Under the pieces are notes generated by a model. The model was not told where the DNA came from. It ran no database searches and was given only the letters and a program-made list of their open reading frames with translations. The translations under genes and the position numbers were made by a program. A stretch of DNA of 64,000 nt from NCBI RefSeq assembly GCF_900111355.1, contig NZ_FOHA01000002.1, positions 124,001 to 188,000 on the forward strand. The letters run 5' to 3'. This document shows, in pieces, positions 15,912 through 25,553 of the stretch. Origin of the DNA: Isobaculum melis (GTDB lineage: Bacteria; Bacillota; Bacilli; Lactobacillales; Carnobacteriaceae). Position 1 is the first letter of the stretch. Every line of letters starts with the position of its first letter.

Positions 15912-16862
15912 CTACTCAGACATGGTTGGCTTATAAAATGAGCGATTATCTAAACCAAAAACACGTTCAGAAAAGCTTCCTGACTCCGTTCGACTTAAAA
16001 CATCATTCATCATATTAATTGAAGCATCTAAATTATCAATTTGGTGTAATACCTCAGCTTCTCTAATACGTGGTCTAACTGGCGAACCATAGTCTAGTTG
16101 ACCATGATGTGAAAGAACCAAATGTTTCAAAGTCAAAATGTCCTCTGTTTTATCATCAATTTTTAAAGCTAAACAAGCTTTTGTTATTTCTTCATCTACA
16201 ATTACAATATGGCCAACTAAGTTACCCACTAATGTATACTCTGTTGCCAATGCTCCTGATAGCTCAAAAACTTTACCTAAGTCATGTAAAATCACACCTG
16301 CATATAATAACGCCTTGTCTAATTCTGGGTGCAACTCGCAGATGGCTTTTGCTAAACGTAGCATTGAAATTGTATGATGAGATAGCCCTCCTGCATAAGC
16401 ATGATGATTTTTTTTAGCAGCCGGATGTTGAAAAAACTCTTGATGATATTGCGTGAGTAAATAACGTACAACACGTTGAATATTCGCATTATCAATATCA
16501 AATAAAGTTTGATTAATCTCTTCAACCATTTCTTCCTTTGATAAAGGAGCTCTCTCTAAATAGAGTTCAGGATTACTTGGCTCATTTTCTTTAGCTAGAC
16601 GAATATGGAAAATTTTAACTTGTGGGTTTCCTTGATATAATTCTCTTTTCCCACCAATTCGTACAACTTTACCAGCTAAAAATTGCTGCGTATCTTCTTC
16701 TGAAGCATCCCAATACTTCCCATCAATTTGACCAGACGTATCTTGAAAAGTAAAAGCAATAAATTTTTTACCATTTTTAGCTATTCTAATATCTGCATTT
16801 TTTATCAACAAATAGAGATCAAAATTTTCATCTTTATTGTATTCAAAAATTTTCTTTTCCAT
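15912..16862 (-). CDS. yhaM: 3'-5' exoribonuclease YhaM
   Basis: A 316-residue 3'-to-5' exoribonuclease that trims single-stranded RNA ends in mRNA turnover. The N-terminal OB fold spans about 10-90 (FIAFTFQDTSGQIDGKYW). The HD-domain metal ligands are HHAYAGGLSHH (about 152-162), HDLGK (about 192) and LSHHGQ. It starts at an ATG behind GAGGTGAT. It lies 81 bases downstream of yhaN, and the yhaO-yhaN-yhaM order matches Bacillus. Confidence 0.93.
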   Translation of the reverse strand: MEKKIFEYNKDENFDLYLLIKNADIRIAKNGKKFIAFTFQDTSGQIDGKYWDASEEDTQQFLAGKVVRIGGKRELYQGNPQVKIFHIRLAKENEPSNPELYLERAPLSKEEMVEEINQTLFDIDNANIQRVVRYLLTQYHQEFFQHPAAKKNHHAYAGGLSHHTISMLRLAKAICELHPELDKALLYAGVILHDLGKVFELSGALATEYTLVGNLVGHIVIVDEEITKACLALKIDDKTEDILTLKHLVLSHHGQLDYGSPVRPRIREAEVLHQIDNLDASINMMNDVLSRTESGSFSERVFGLDNRSFYKPTMSE

Positions 16863-16943
16863 TCTCTTATCACCTCTGATTTTTCATGTCGCTTTTCTTT
16901 CATTGTACCTAATCTTTTGATGTGTTGCCACAATAAACCATTT

Positions 16944-19805
16944 TTAGTCTGAAATAGATAAATGGATTTGATGCTCTTCCTTAAAGAATTGCTCATTTTC
17001 ATTTTGACAACTAAAGTAAAAGATTTGATGTTTCTGACTCAGTTCAATCAATAACTCAAAAGCTGCTGCTTTTCGTTGCTGATCAAAATGAACAAAGGCA
17101 TCATCAATCATGATTGGCAATTGAAGGGTATCACTTAAATTAATAATAAAAGCTAACCGTAAAGCCAAATACAATTGTTCTGAAGTGCCTTGTGATAGAT
17201 CAACAGCTCGCCAATGATTACCTAAATTGTCTTGGATGACAAAGCGTTCTTCTTGAAATGACAGCTTTTGATACTTGCCATTGGTCAATTGGTGCAATAT
17301 TTTTTCTGTTGTTCGCAAGGTCTTAGGCAATTGCTCTTCTTTACCAAATGCCAATGTCTGCTCAATCATATAGGTTGCTACTTGATAGCTAAGCCAAGTT
17401 TTAGCTTTCTCTCGGAATTGCTCTTTTTGATTCCCATACTGCTGCAACAAGTGTGTATAATGCTTTCCTTCCTCTAATTGCTCCAAAGCAACTTCAAGTT
17501 GGGCCTTTTCTGTTAAGTGATTATTTAGTTGTTGATTCGCTACTTTTATTTTTTGTTGAATCACTGTCATTTCTTCTTTCAAACTGGCTAAGCTTTGATA
17601 ACTTACTAGTAAAGGCAATCTTGCTTCTAATTGTTGTGCTAATACCTGATAGTGAGTTGTTTGTTCTAATGTGATTGCCAAACGTTTTTGTTCATTAAAA
17701 AAGGCGGCTTCATTTTGAAGTTGGTGACTAACAAAGAAATCAGCTAACCATTGAGTCAATTGCTGTTGTTGCTCTTCTAACTCAGCTTTTTGTTTGCTGA
17801 TTTGTTCCCGCTGTCTATTTTTTCCTACGCTAGCGAATTGTGTTTCTTTTTGTCGCTCTATTAAATAACGTAGCTTTTCAATACTAGCAGCTGGCTGAGA
17901 CCAATCAAGTGTAAATGATGCAGTCATTATTTCACATTGATGTAACCACTGATTTACAACCTTTTCATTTTTTTGAAGCTGTGCTTTCAAGGTTACTTGT
18001 TCTAATATGAGTTGCTGTAAATGTAAAAGAATCGTCACTTTTTCCTCTAGCTCATCATTCGTTACAGCCTCAGGTAAAGCCAAGCTTACTTTCAATTGTG
18101 TAAGCTCCTTAGCAAGGACATCTTTTTTTTCATTCAATTCCATTAACTGAACATTAGTCACTTCAAGCGCTGCTTGTAACTCATCTAATTGACTGTTTAA
18201 CTGCTGATAATGGGTGCGATCAGCAAGTTGTCGCTGATAAATTTCATGACTGGGTACACCATCGACGATAGTCTCTGATCTCGTTGCCTGCTTGCTTTTC
18301 AACAAAGATATGACACTGAGAGTTCCTGTTACCACAAAAATAAACAAACTGCCATATTTCATAGATCCTTTTAGCAATACAAAAGCCAACAATAAGAAAA
18401 CAATTGATAGACCTATTCCTACATAACCAAGCTTTTGCTGATTTAATAATGGTTTGGCTTGTTGATGCCTCTTATTTTCTATCATACGCGATTTGGCTCG
18501 TTTATCATCTTTTTCAAATAACTCTTTTGCAATAGCCAATTGTTTTTTACTGACAAGCTGCGGTTCTAATCGTGTGATTTGTTCCTGAATGGTTGTGCTC
18601 TTTTCAAGATGTTGTTGTTGTTTTAAGAGAGAGAGCTCATATTCCTGCTGATACGCTTTTAATTGATTGTTGGTCAATCGAATATGTTTTAATAATTCAG
18701 GTGTTAAAGCCACCTCTAATCCTTCCCAATTAGGATTAAGATTGGCTTGATAAGCTTCTTTTGTCTTAACATTTTCTAACTGTCCTAATTTCTCACGAGC
18801 AAGCTTCATTTCTTCTTCTTTTTGGTGAATCATTGGCCATTCTTCTATTTTTCTTTGTAACAACTCCAATTGCGCTTGCTCCATGACTGGCTTACCATCA
18901 AATTTTTCACTCACCGCAATTTCTTGTTCCTTTAAGTGAGCTAGCTGTAGTGTGAGATTTTGTAATTGCTGCTGATAATGCTGATAATGAGCTACATCCT
19001 CTTCATCAACTAGCAAAGCCGCATGCTTATCCAATTCAGCCTTTAAATCAAGATATTCTTCATAAGTCGTCCAATACTCAGCTAAATCAGTCAATGTAAC
19101 GAGCTGTTGATTCAGCTGCTGAAGCCCTTGCTGTTCCTTTAAAAGGCCTTCATTACTTGCTAATTTTTGTTTAAATAAAACCATATATTGCGCATTTTTT
19201 TCTTTTGCAATTTGAAGCTGTTGTTTCATCTTTTTCAATTGAAGTGCCTGCTGATTTAACTCAGGATTTCTACCTTTAGGTTTATATAGTTGCTCACCTT
19301 TTTTCAAAAAAGCATCTGCAACCTGCATTTCATTATCAGAACCTGTCATCCCAATGGATAAAAAATACCGATTCAAATCTTTTTCTAGCACCTGATGAAC
19401 CTTTTGAATACCAAACAAATCAAATGAAAAAATACGAAGATACTGCTGCTGATCAATACCATTTAACAACTGATTTAACGCTTTTTCGCCAGCTTTTCGG
19501 CCATCATCAAAAAAGACCGTTAATTGCTGTCCACTACCTTGCTTGAAGCGTTCAATTTTAACCTTTCCTGCAACAGGATGTTCTATGATGAGAGAGCCTC
19601 CATAAACCTGTCCATTCATTGGTTCAAAAGATTTCCCATGCCCTTTATTAGATGGAAAACCAAATAAGATACTATGAATAAAAGCGATAATTGTTGATTT
19701 CCCAGCTTCATTCTCTCCATAAATAAACTGTAAATTGGATAAGTCTGTAAAATCTTTATTTTGCCATTTTCCAAATCCAGCAATATGAAGGCTACAAATC
19801 TTCAC
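16944..19805 (-). CDS. SbcC/Rad50-like ATPase YhaN
   Basis: A large SMC-like ATPase of 953 residues, partner of the YhaO nuclease and thought to act on DNA ends or secondary structures. Walker A YGENEAGKST is near residue 32. Long Gln/Glu/Leu-rich coiled coils follow. A central hydrophobic pair (YVGIGLSIVFLLLAFVLL and the next 25 residues) suggests membrane anchoring, typical of YhaN rather than SbcC. The C-terminal signature LSQGTSEQLYLALRLAF and Walker B MIDDAFVHFD close it. I chose the GTG at 19805: it follows GAGGTGAT, gives the family start KICSLHIAGFG, and overlaps yhaO by 14 bases. Confidence 0.88.
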   Translation of the reverse strand: MKICSLHIAGFGKWQNKDFTDLSNLQFIYGENEAGKSTIIAFIHSILFGFPSNKGHGKSFEPMNGQVYGGSLIIEHPVAGKVKIERFKQGSGQQLTVFFDDGRKAGEKALNQLLNGIDQQQYLRIFSFDLFGIQKVHQVLEKDLNRYFLSIGMTGSDNEMQVADAFLKKGEQLYKPKGRNPELNQQALQLKKMKQQLQIAKEKNAQYMVLFKQKLASNEGLLKEQQGLQQLNQQLVTLTDLAEYWTTYEEYLDLKAELDKHAALLVDEEDVAHYQHYQQQLQNLTLQLAHLKEQEIAVSEKFDGKPVMEQAQLELLQRKIEEWPMIHQKEEEMKLAREKLGQLENVKTKEAYQANLNPNWEGLEVALTPELLKHIRLTNNQLKAYQQEYELSLLKQQQHLEKSTTIQEQITRLEPQLVSKKQLAIAKELFEKDDKRAKSRMIENKRHQQAKPLLNQQKLGYVGIGLSIVFLLLAFVLLKGSMKYGSLFIFVVTGTLSVISLLKSKQATRSETIVDGVPSHEIYQRQLADRTHYQQLNSQLDELQAALEVTNVQLMELNEKKDVLAKELTQLKVSLALPEAVTNDELEEKVTILLHLQQLILEQVTLKAQLQKNEKVVNQWLHQCEIMTASFTLDWSQPAASIEKLRYLIERQKETQFASVGKNRQREQISKQKAELEEQQQQLTQWLADFFVSHQLQNEAAFFNEQKRLAITLEQTTHYQVLAQQLEARLPLLVSYQSLASLKEEMTVIQQKIKVANQQLNNHLTEKAQLEVALEQLEEGKHYTHLLQQYGNQKEQFREKAKTWLSYQVATYMIEQTLAFGKEEQLPKTLRTTEKILHQLTNGKYQKLSFQEERFVIQDNLGNHWRAVDLSQGTSEQLYLALRLAFIINLSDTLQLPIMIDDAFVHFDQQRKAAAFELLIELSQKHQIFYFSCQNENEQFFKEEHQIHLSISD

Positions 19806-21042
19806 GTAGATCACCTCTTTTTTTCTTTGACAATTGCTGTAAGATAAGTTGCTTGCTATGGGCAATCACTTCATTTTTTTCCTCAATTGATAAAGCCTCT
19901 AAAAATGGCAGATGATTGGGATGATCAAATAGTGGCGCAGCTAACTGCTCAAATGTGGCTTCAGTGGTTAATTCCTTCAACATTTTTTCCCACTCCACTT
20001 GATAATAGGCTGTTCCAAACTCACTCAGCGCTTCTTGCTCCTCTATTTCTAATTGATACATCCAAATAAAAGGTTGCTTTAATTGCTGCCCATCTTGAAA
20101 GGCTGCCAATAGCTCCCCATTTTTAAGTGCCTTTAGCTCTTGGGGATCTGATAATTCAACATGTTTCAAAATCACTTTTAAAAGCTTATTTTTCCCCTCT
20201 TGCTCAAGCTTTTCTAGCGCTTCAGAAAGCATCAAATAAATTCCTTTTATCCCACTGATTTCTGCACAATCGATGGAAAGCTCCTGCCAAATGATGGGGG
20301 CTGTTGGATGAAACACAAGGCGACAATCATGAGGGCTTAATTCAACTAAATAACAGCCCTTTTCCCCAACTTCTTTTTTATTTCTTCCTTGAATATTTCC
20401 TGAATAAACAATAGCAGGTAATTCATGCAATACCTTTCGCTGATGAATATGCCCTAAAGCCCAGTAATCATATTTCTTTTCAAGTAGTTCAGCAATTGTA
20501 AAAGGTGCATAAGGACTATGACCAGACTGGCTGCCTTCAAGATTGCCATGTAACAAACCGATTTGATAATCTACCTGAGCATTTTTGACTGGATATTGTG
20601 TAATCATTCTTTCATGAACAGCTCGCTGGGCATAGCTAAAGCCTGTAAAGCAAGCTGTTTCGCCATTTTCAAAAGATAACTGGATGGTTTCAACTTCTGG
20701 ACCTAATAAATAAACATTTTCTGGAAATGGCAAATTCAACCATTCACCAGCTAAATGATCATGATTGCCATGAATCATCACAACAGGGATTTGAGCATTC
20801 CCTAGCTGCTCTAGCTCTCTAATCAACCTTGCTTGTGCCTTCACACTACGGTCAGCACCATCATAAATATCTCCTGTTAAAATGACAACATCTACTTGCT
20901 GAGTGATGGCCAGCTGAACAATTTGATGGAAAGAATCAAAAGTCGATTCATAAACTTGTGTCCATAGATTTTCTGGAAAATATTTTAAACTTGTAAATGG
21001 ACTATCTAAATGTAAATCTCCTGCGTGAAGCATACGAATCAT
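19792..21042 (-). CDS. SbcD/Mre11-like metallophosphoesterase YhaO
   Basis: Calcineurin-like phosphoesterase of about 416 residues, predicted nuclease subunit working with YhaN. All metal motifs are visible: MLHAGDLHLDSPF at the start, LTGDIYD, MIHGNHDHL, LLHGN and ALGHIHQR. The C-terminal third is a variable capping region. The ATG at 21042 is preferred because AGGTGA lies five bases before it; an ATG at 21051 overlaps that ribosome site. It is the first gene of the yhaON pair. Confidence 0.88.
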   Translation of the reverse strand: MIRMLHAGDLHLDSPFTSLKYFPENLWTQVYESTFDSFHQIVQLAITQQVDVVILTGDIYDGADRSVKAQARLIRELEQLGNAQIPVVMIHGNHDHLAGEWLNLPFPENVYLLGPEVETIQLSFENGETACFTGFSYAQRAVHERMITQYPVKNAQVDYQIGLLHGNLEGSQSGHSPYAPFTIAELLEKKYDYWALGHIHQRKVLHELPAIVYSGNIQGRNKKEVGEKGCYLVELSPHDCRLVFHPTAPIIWQELSIDCAEISGIKGIYLMLSEALEKLEQEGKNKLLKVILKHVELSDPQELKALKNGELLAAFQDGQQLKQPFIWMYQLEIEEQEALSEFGTAYYQVEWEKMLKELTTEATFEQLAAPLFDHPNHLPFLEALSIEEKNEVIAHSKQLILQQLSKKKRGDLREDL

Positions 21043-21073
21043 GTCATTCACCTCTATTCCTCTTGATGATTCG

Positions 21074-21111
21074 TAAAAAAAGAGCTCACCTTTTAATGAC
21101 AGATGAACTCT
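21074..21111 (-). terminator. Terminator of the YheA-family gene
   Basis: On the minus strand AGAGTTCATCT pairs with AGGTGAGCTCT (11 bp including G-T pairs) and is followed by seven Ts. It separates yheA from yhaO. Confidence 0.8.
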
Positions 21112-21126
21112 CTTTTTATATACCTA

Positions 21127-21477
21127 TTATTCAGCCGCACCTTGATATAATTCTTGGATTGGTTTCATAATAATTTTATTTAAATCATTCACAATCACGC
21201 TCATTTGTTGTTCACAATTCATTAATGCATTAATTTTTTCATTAGCACTAACCACTGTTGTTAATTCCTGTGCTTCTTGAATTTCTTCATCAGAAATTTC
21301 TTGGCCAGTCATTTGTTTTTCTTGAAATGACATTTGGATACCTTGGAATTTTTTGAATAGCTCTCCTGCTTCACTATCTGCACTCACAACTTTATAGGCT
21401 TCTTTTAATGCGATATAAGCATCTGTTGCTCTTAAATCTTTTTCTACTTGATTGGCACTATCATAAACGTTTGTCAT
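21127..21477 (-). CDS. YlbF/YmcA-family protein YheA (UPF0342)
   Basis: A 116-residue all-helical cytoplasmic protein. The N-terminal YDSANQVEKDLRATDAYIALKEAY and the C-terminal EQQMSVIVNDLNKIIMKPIQELY are the UPF0342/YheA signatures. The family is related to the RNase Y adaptors YlbF and YmcA, though YheA's own role is unknown. It is read from an extended -10 (TGTTATAGT near 21524) and has its own terminator. It is the usual upstream neighbour of yhaO. Confidence 0.85.
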   Translation of the reverse strand: MTNVYDSANQVEKDLRATDAYIALKEAYKVVSADSEAGELFKKFQGIQMSFQEKQMTGQEISDEEIQEAQELTTVVSANEKINALMNCEQQMSVIVNDLNKIIMKPIQELYQGAAE

Positions 21478-21564
21478 GTTTAGGCACGTCCTTTATTATT
21501 TATTATTTTGCTATTACTACTATAACATTTTTCGACTTATTTTTAAATCGCTATCACAGATTAT

Positions 21565-23694
21565 TTAATTGTTAAAGAAATCAACAATGCCATCCCATAG
21601 ATTTCCTGCTTTTTCTCCAGCACCATCTAGACCTTCTTTAAATTTGCCACCCCAATAGTCTAAGCCATTTTTCACATCATCCCATAGTCCACTATTTTTT
21701 TCTGATTCTTTTTTCTCCTCTGACAAGGTTGTTGCATCTAGTTCAGAAAATGGTGTTTGAGGTGAATAAGGCAGTGCCATTGCCATAACTGCTCTAAAGG
21801 TCACAGACACACCATCAATACTAATACCAGGAACAAAGTGGTTGGCATCAGTCTGATCAAATCCAAGCCATGTTGCAGTTACAACATCTGGTGTATAACC
21901 AACAACCCATTGATCTTTTGTCCCATATTGACTATCAAAAGTTAACTCAGTACTTCCTGTTTTTCCTGCTACCGTAAATTGTGAAGGTTTTGCACTATTG
22001 GCAATGCCATCATTAAATGAGCCAATTAAGATGCTAGTCATTTGATTAGCAGCTTTTTCTGAAATCGCACGATTTTGTTTTGGCTCATTATCAACAATAA
22101 CAGCTCCCGTTGCATCCACAATTTTTGTAATTAAGAAGCCCTCTGAACGAATCCCACCATTAGCAAAAGCTGTATAAGCACTGGCCATATCCATTGGAGA
22201 GACACCTGTTGTCAAGCCTCCCAAAGCAAGTCCTAAATAATCATCCTCTTTTTCTAAAGGAATGCCGAATTTCTCAGCAGATTTGACCCCTTTATCTAAA
22301 CCAATCTTATCTAATAACCAAACAGCTGGCGCATTCAAGCTTTGATAAACAGCTTCATATAGAGGCACCTCTCCTTGATATTCTTTGGTTGAATTTTCTG
22401 GTGTATAATGGTCAGATCCATAAGAAACGGCTTTATCTTGTAGCATTGAATCAATTTCATAATTATTTTCTAAGGCTGGTCCATAAACCGTAATCGGTTT
22501 TAAGGTCGAACCTGGTTGTACCTTCGTCTGAGTAGCGCGATTAAATCCTCTAAAAACATGCTCACCACGACCACCAACTAAAGCAGAAACACCACCTGTT
22601 TTAGGATCCATCATGACTGTTCCACTCTGAACGAGCACCCCATCTGCTGCATTTTCAGGGAAATTACCAGGGTTTTCATAAACAGCTTCCAACTGTTGTT
22701 GATAATCCTGATTTAAATTTGTATAAATCTTATACCCTTTATTTAAGATATCCTCTTCCTTAATGCCATATTTTTGAATCGCTTCATCAATGACTGCATC
22801 AAAGTAATAAGGATAGCGATAGCCATTTGTTTCTTGATAAGAATCTGCTAATAAAACAGGTGTATTCTTCCCTTCATTGGCTTGTTCTGCTGTGATTTTC
22901 CCATTGGTTTGCATGAGATCAAGCACAACACTTCTTCTCTCAATGGCATGCTCCAAATTATCAATTGGATTATAATAGCTTGGTGATTTCAACATGGAAG
23001 TAATCATTGCTGCTTCAGACAGATTGACCTCACTGGCTGATTTACCAAAATATTTTTTTGAGGCATCTTCCACACCCCAAACCCCATTACCAAAATAAGC
23101 ATTATTGAGATACATTTCAAGAATCTCATCCTTTGTATACTTCTTCTCTATTTCAATCGCTAAAAATAACTCTTCAGCTTTACGAGAAATGGTTTGTTTT
23201 TGAGTTAAAAAGGCATTTTTTGCTAGTTGCTGGGTTAAGGTACTTCCGCCACCTGTAATGCCACCCTTTGTCAGATACCCAACCGCTGCACGACCAATTC
23301 CCATCACATCAAATCCGCTATGTTCATAAAAACGCTTATCTTCTGTAGAAACAACCGCATCTTTAATCAGTGGTGAGATTTGCTCTAACTTTACAAATTC
23401 ACCCTTTTGGGCATAAAGTGTACCTGCTTCTTCACCCTTTTCATCATAAACCGTGGTACTTGTTTCTAAGGCCGCTTTAAGCGCAGAAACATTGGCTGTT
23501 TTTGCCAAAACTAATAAATAGATACTTAAAGCTAAAATTGCTGTTAAAACAGCTAAAGTAAATATTTTATGAATATGGTATTTTTTCCATGTTCTTTTTC
23601 GCCAGTGATGCAATTTTTTTAATTTTGGAAAAAGCCAATGACCAAATGTTTTGATCAATTGTTTTAAGCTTTCTAAAAAAGTTTTATCTTTCAT
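21565..23694 (-). CDS. Class A penicillin-binding protein (PBP2a-like)
   Basis: Bifunctional peptidoglycan glycosyltransferase/transpeptidase of 709 residues at the cytoplasmic membrane. A basic cytoplasmic N-terminus precedes one membrane anchor (about 43-64). The GT51 domain has the catalytic Glu118 in STEDKRFYEHSG and GGGSTLTQQLAKN at 148-160. The transpeptidase domain has SxxK with Ser396 (GSTLKP), SLN at 452-454 and KTGST at 578-582. The C-terminus is a charged, Trp/Gly/Lys-rich tail. All catalytic residues are intact. Among class A enzymes it looks most like the PBP2a group of streptococci. It is monocistronic and divergent from the CorC/MpfA leader. Confidence 0.9.
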   Translation of the reverse strand: MKDKTFLESLKQLIKTFGHWLFPKLKKLHHWRKRTWKKYHIHKIFTLAVLTAILALSIYLLVLAKTANVSALKAALETSTTVYDEKGEEAGTLYAQKGEFVKLEQISPLIKDAVVSTEDKRFYEHSGFDVMGIGRAAVGYLTKGGITGGGSTLTQQLAKNAFLTQKQTISRKAEELFLAIEIEKKYTKDEILEMYLNNAYFGNGVWGVEDASKKYFGKSASEVNLSEAAMITSMLKSPSYYNPIDNLEHAIERRSVVLDLMQTNGKITAEQANEGKNTPVLLADSYQETNGYRYPYYFDAVIDEAIQKYGIKEEDILNKGYKIYTNLNQDYQQQLEAVYENPGNFPENAADGVLVQSGTVMMDPKTGGVSALVGGRGEHVFRGFNRATQTKVQPGSTLKPITVYGPALENNYEIDSMLQDKAVSYGSDHYTPENSTKEYQGEVPLYEAVYQSLNAPAVWLLDKIGLDKGVKSAEKFGIPLEKEDDYLGLALGGLTTGVSPMDMASAYTAFANGGIRSEGFLITKIVDATGAVIVDNEPKQNRAISEKAANQMTSILIGSFNDGIANSAKPSQFTVAGKTGSTELTFDSQYGTKDQWVVGYTPDVVTATWLGFDQTDANHFVPGISIDGVSVTFRAVMAMALPYSPQTPFSELDATTLSEEKKESEKNSGLWDDVKNGLDYWGGKFKEGLDGAGEKAGNLWDGIVDFFNN

Positions 23695-23836
23695 TGGATA
23701 TCATCCTTTAATTTATAATCTGTTGTCTGGTTACGCTTATTTTAAACTATCTCTATTCTATCAAAAAAATACCAAATAAGGAAATCGGTCTCTAGACTGG
23801 TATCAAGAAAAAACCTAGTGTTCTCTCTCTTTTTCT

Positions 23837-24157
23837 GCTAAAATAATGAGTAACCACCTTTAGCAGGTGAAGGAATAAATTTTATTAGAAACAAGTGAGG
23901 TGAAATCCTTTGGGGCAGAGCAAAGAACCTGGAAGTTAGCGGACCAAGAGAACCTTTTCAAAGAGTATCTTTTGGTCAACGAAACCATTCATAAAACATC
24001 GCTCCTAATAGGATGTAAATATAATTGATCAAACGCAGCTCTTTGATAGCATGTTCATTTTCTCTTAAGAAAATGCAGCGCCTTCCATTTAAGTTGGCTA
24101 TGCAAATGTACAGTTAAAATCAAGGAGGTGAAGCTTGCGTTATTCGCAAGCACACAT
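23837..24157 (+). ncRNA. Long structured leader of the CorC/MpfA gene, possible divergent M-box
   Basis: An extended -10 (TGCTAAAAT, 23836-23844) starts a leader of roughly 300 bases. Helices include CACCT/AGGTG, CTTTG/CAAAG, GACCAAGAG/CTTTTGGTC, ACATC/GATGT and CATTTTC/GAAAATG. Scattered similarity to the M-box Mg2+ riboswitch is present: GTGAGGT near 23896, GGTCAAC near 23974, AATGCAGC near 24072, then CTATGC and TACAGT. The central core does not match well, so the call is tentative, but a Mg2+ sensor would suit the downstream exporter. Confidence 0.4.
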
Positions 24158-25507
24158 TTGTCATTAAATACAAGTTTAATCGTCTTTTTCGTTGTCTTGG
24201 CCATTGCAGCTATTTTTGTAATGTCTGAGTTCGTTTTAGTGCGAATCCGTATCTCTCGTTTAGATACATTAATCGAGAATGGTAATAAAAATGCCATTCT
24301 ATTAAAAAATATGACCCAACATTTAGATTCCTATCTATCTGCTACTCAATTAGGTGTCAGTATTACCTCTCTTGTTTTAGGGTCACTAGGTGATACAACA
24401 TTTAGAATGTTGTTTGATCCCCTATTTGTTAGATTTCCCTTATCACAATCTGTTACAACGGTGATTTCAGTAGCTGTTTCATTTACTGTTTTAACATTTG
24501 TACAGGTGATTATTGGCGAATTGGTTCCTAAAAACTTCGCGATTAACAAAACGGAGAAGATTGGTTTATCCATTGCTAGACCTTTGCAAATTTGGTACAA
24601 ATTAATGTACCCAATTGTATTCGTCCTTAATGGTACAGCCAATATTATCACACGAATGTTTGGAATGAAAAGTGTCAATGAAGATGAAAGTGTTTCTGAA
24701 GAAGAAATTCGTATCATCATGAGTGAAAGCTTAAAAAGTGGTGAAATCAACCATGAAGAATATCAATTTGTTGAAAATGTCTTTGAATTTGATGATCGTA
24801 TGAGTCGTGAAATTATGATTCCTAGAACTGAAATAGCGGTCGTTTCAATTGATATGACTTTACAAGAAATTGGTCAATTAGTAAAAGAACAGCGTTATAC
24901 CCGCTACCCTGTGATTGATGGTGACAAAGATAATATTATTGGGGTCTTAAATACAAAAGAAATCTTTGCTGCTTATGTTGAATATGTGGATTCTGGTTTA
25001 GTTTCTCATTTTGATATGCAGGAATTTATTCGCCCAATTACATCCGTCATTGAAACCATTCCTATTAAGGAAATTCTGTTAAAAATGCAGAAAGAGCGTA
25101 ACCAAATTTCTATTTTAGTGGATGAATATGGTGGTACAAGCGGATTAATTTCTATGGAAGATATTGTCGAAGAAATTGTTGGAGATATCTATGATGACTA
25201 TGAAGTCAATGAACTTCCAGAAATCAATCAACTTGCTCCACATCATTATATGGTCAGCGCACGTGTTCTCATTGATGAAATTAATGATTTATTGGGATTA
25301 AAAATCGATGAAGAAAATGTTGATACAATTGGCGGCTGGATGATGAATGAGCAATATGATATTAGTGAAGGCGAACAGATTGAATATGAAGGTTATATCT
25401 TCACGGTTCAAAAAGCTGGAAAAAGCTCTTTAGATTATATTGATATCAAACAGGCACCGAAGAAAAAGGTGGCGCTATCAGAACCATCTGAAGAAGTAAC
25501 TGAATAG
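24158..25507 (+). CDS. HlyC/CorC-family transporter (MpfA-like Mg2+ exporter)
   Basis: Membrane protein of about 449 residues with a DUF21/CNNM transmembrane module (1-185), a CBS pair (about 205-330; DEYGGTSGLISMEDIVEEIVGD) and a CorC_HlyC domain (about 345-430). The homologue MpfA of Staphylococcus exports Mg2+. The start is unusual. An AAGGAGG at 24122-24128 would overlap a GTG at 24128. I chose the TTG at 24158, beyond a GCTTGCG/CGCAAGC hairpin, because it gives the normal short N-terminus SLNTSLIVFF. A ten-codon ORF from TTG 24135 to TAA 24167 overlaps this start. Confidence 0.85.
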   Translation: MSLNTSLIVFFVVLAIAAIFVMSEFVLVRIRISRLDTLIENGNKNAILLKNMTQHLDSYLSATQLGVSITSLVLGSLGDTTFRMLFDPLFVRFPLSQSVTTVISVAVSFTVLTFVQVIIGELVPKNFAINKTEKIGLSIARPLQIWYKLMYPIVFVLNGTANIITRMFGMKSVNEDESVSEEEIRIIMSESLKSGEINHEEYQFVENVFEFDDRMSREIMIPRTEIAVVSIDMTLQEIGQLVKEQRYTRYPVIDGDKDNIIGVLNTKEIFAAYVEYVDSGLVSHFDMQEFIRPITSVIETIPIKEILLKMQKERNQISILVDEYGGTSGLISMEDIVEEIVGDIYDDYEVNELPEINQLAPHHYMVSARVLIDEINDLLGLKIDEENVDTIGGWMMNEQYDISEGEQIEYEGYIFTVQKAGKSSLDYIDIKQAPKKKVALSEPSEEVTE

Positions 25508-25508
25508 A

Positions 25509-25549
25509 AAAAATTCCATTACAGTACACAATACTGTAATGGAATTTTT
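25509..25549. terminator. Bidirectional terminator between the CorC/MpfA gene and the aldo/keto reductase
   Basis: Eighteen-base perfect arms (AAAAATTCCATTACAGTA and its complement) enclose CACAA, with A/T tracts on both sides. Confidence 0.92.
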
Positions 25550-25553
25550 TTAT

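Noticed and set aside
15705-15941. 78-codon frame overlapping the prsA 3' end
   Set aside because: Alternate-frame reading of the 18-base tandem repeat (KTLAKI repeats), fully inside prsA and its terminator.
23881-23940. FMN riboswitch similarity (GGGGCAG and GTGAAAT)
   Set aside because: The shared words are in the wrong order and the six-helix junction sequences are missing. The M-box comparison explains more of the leader.
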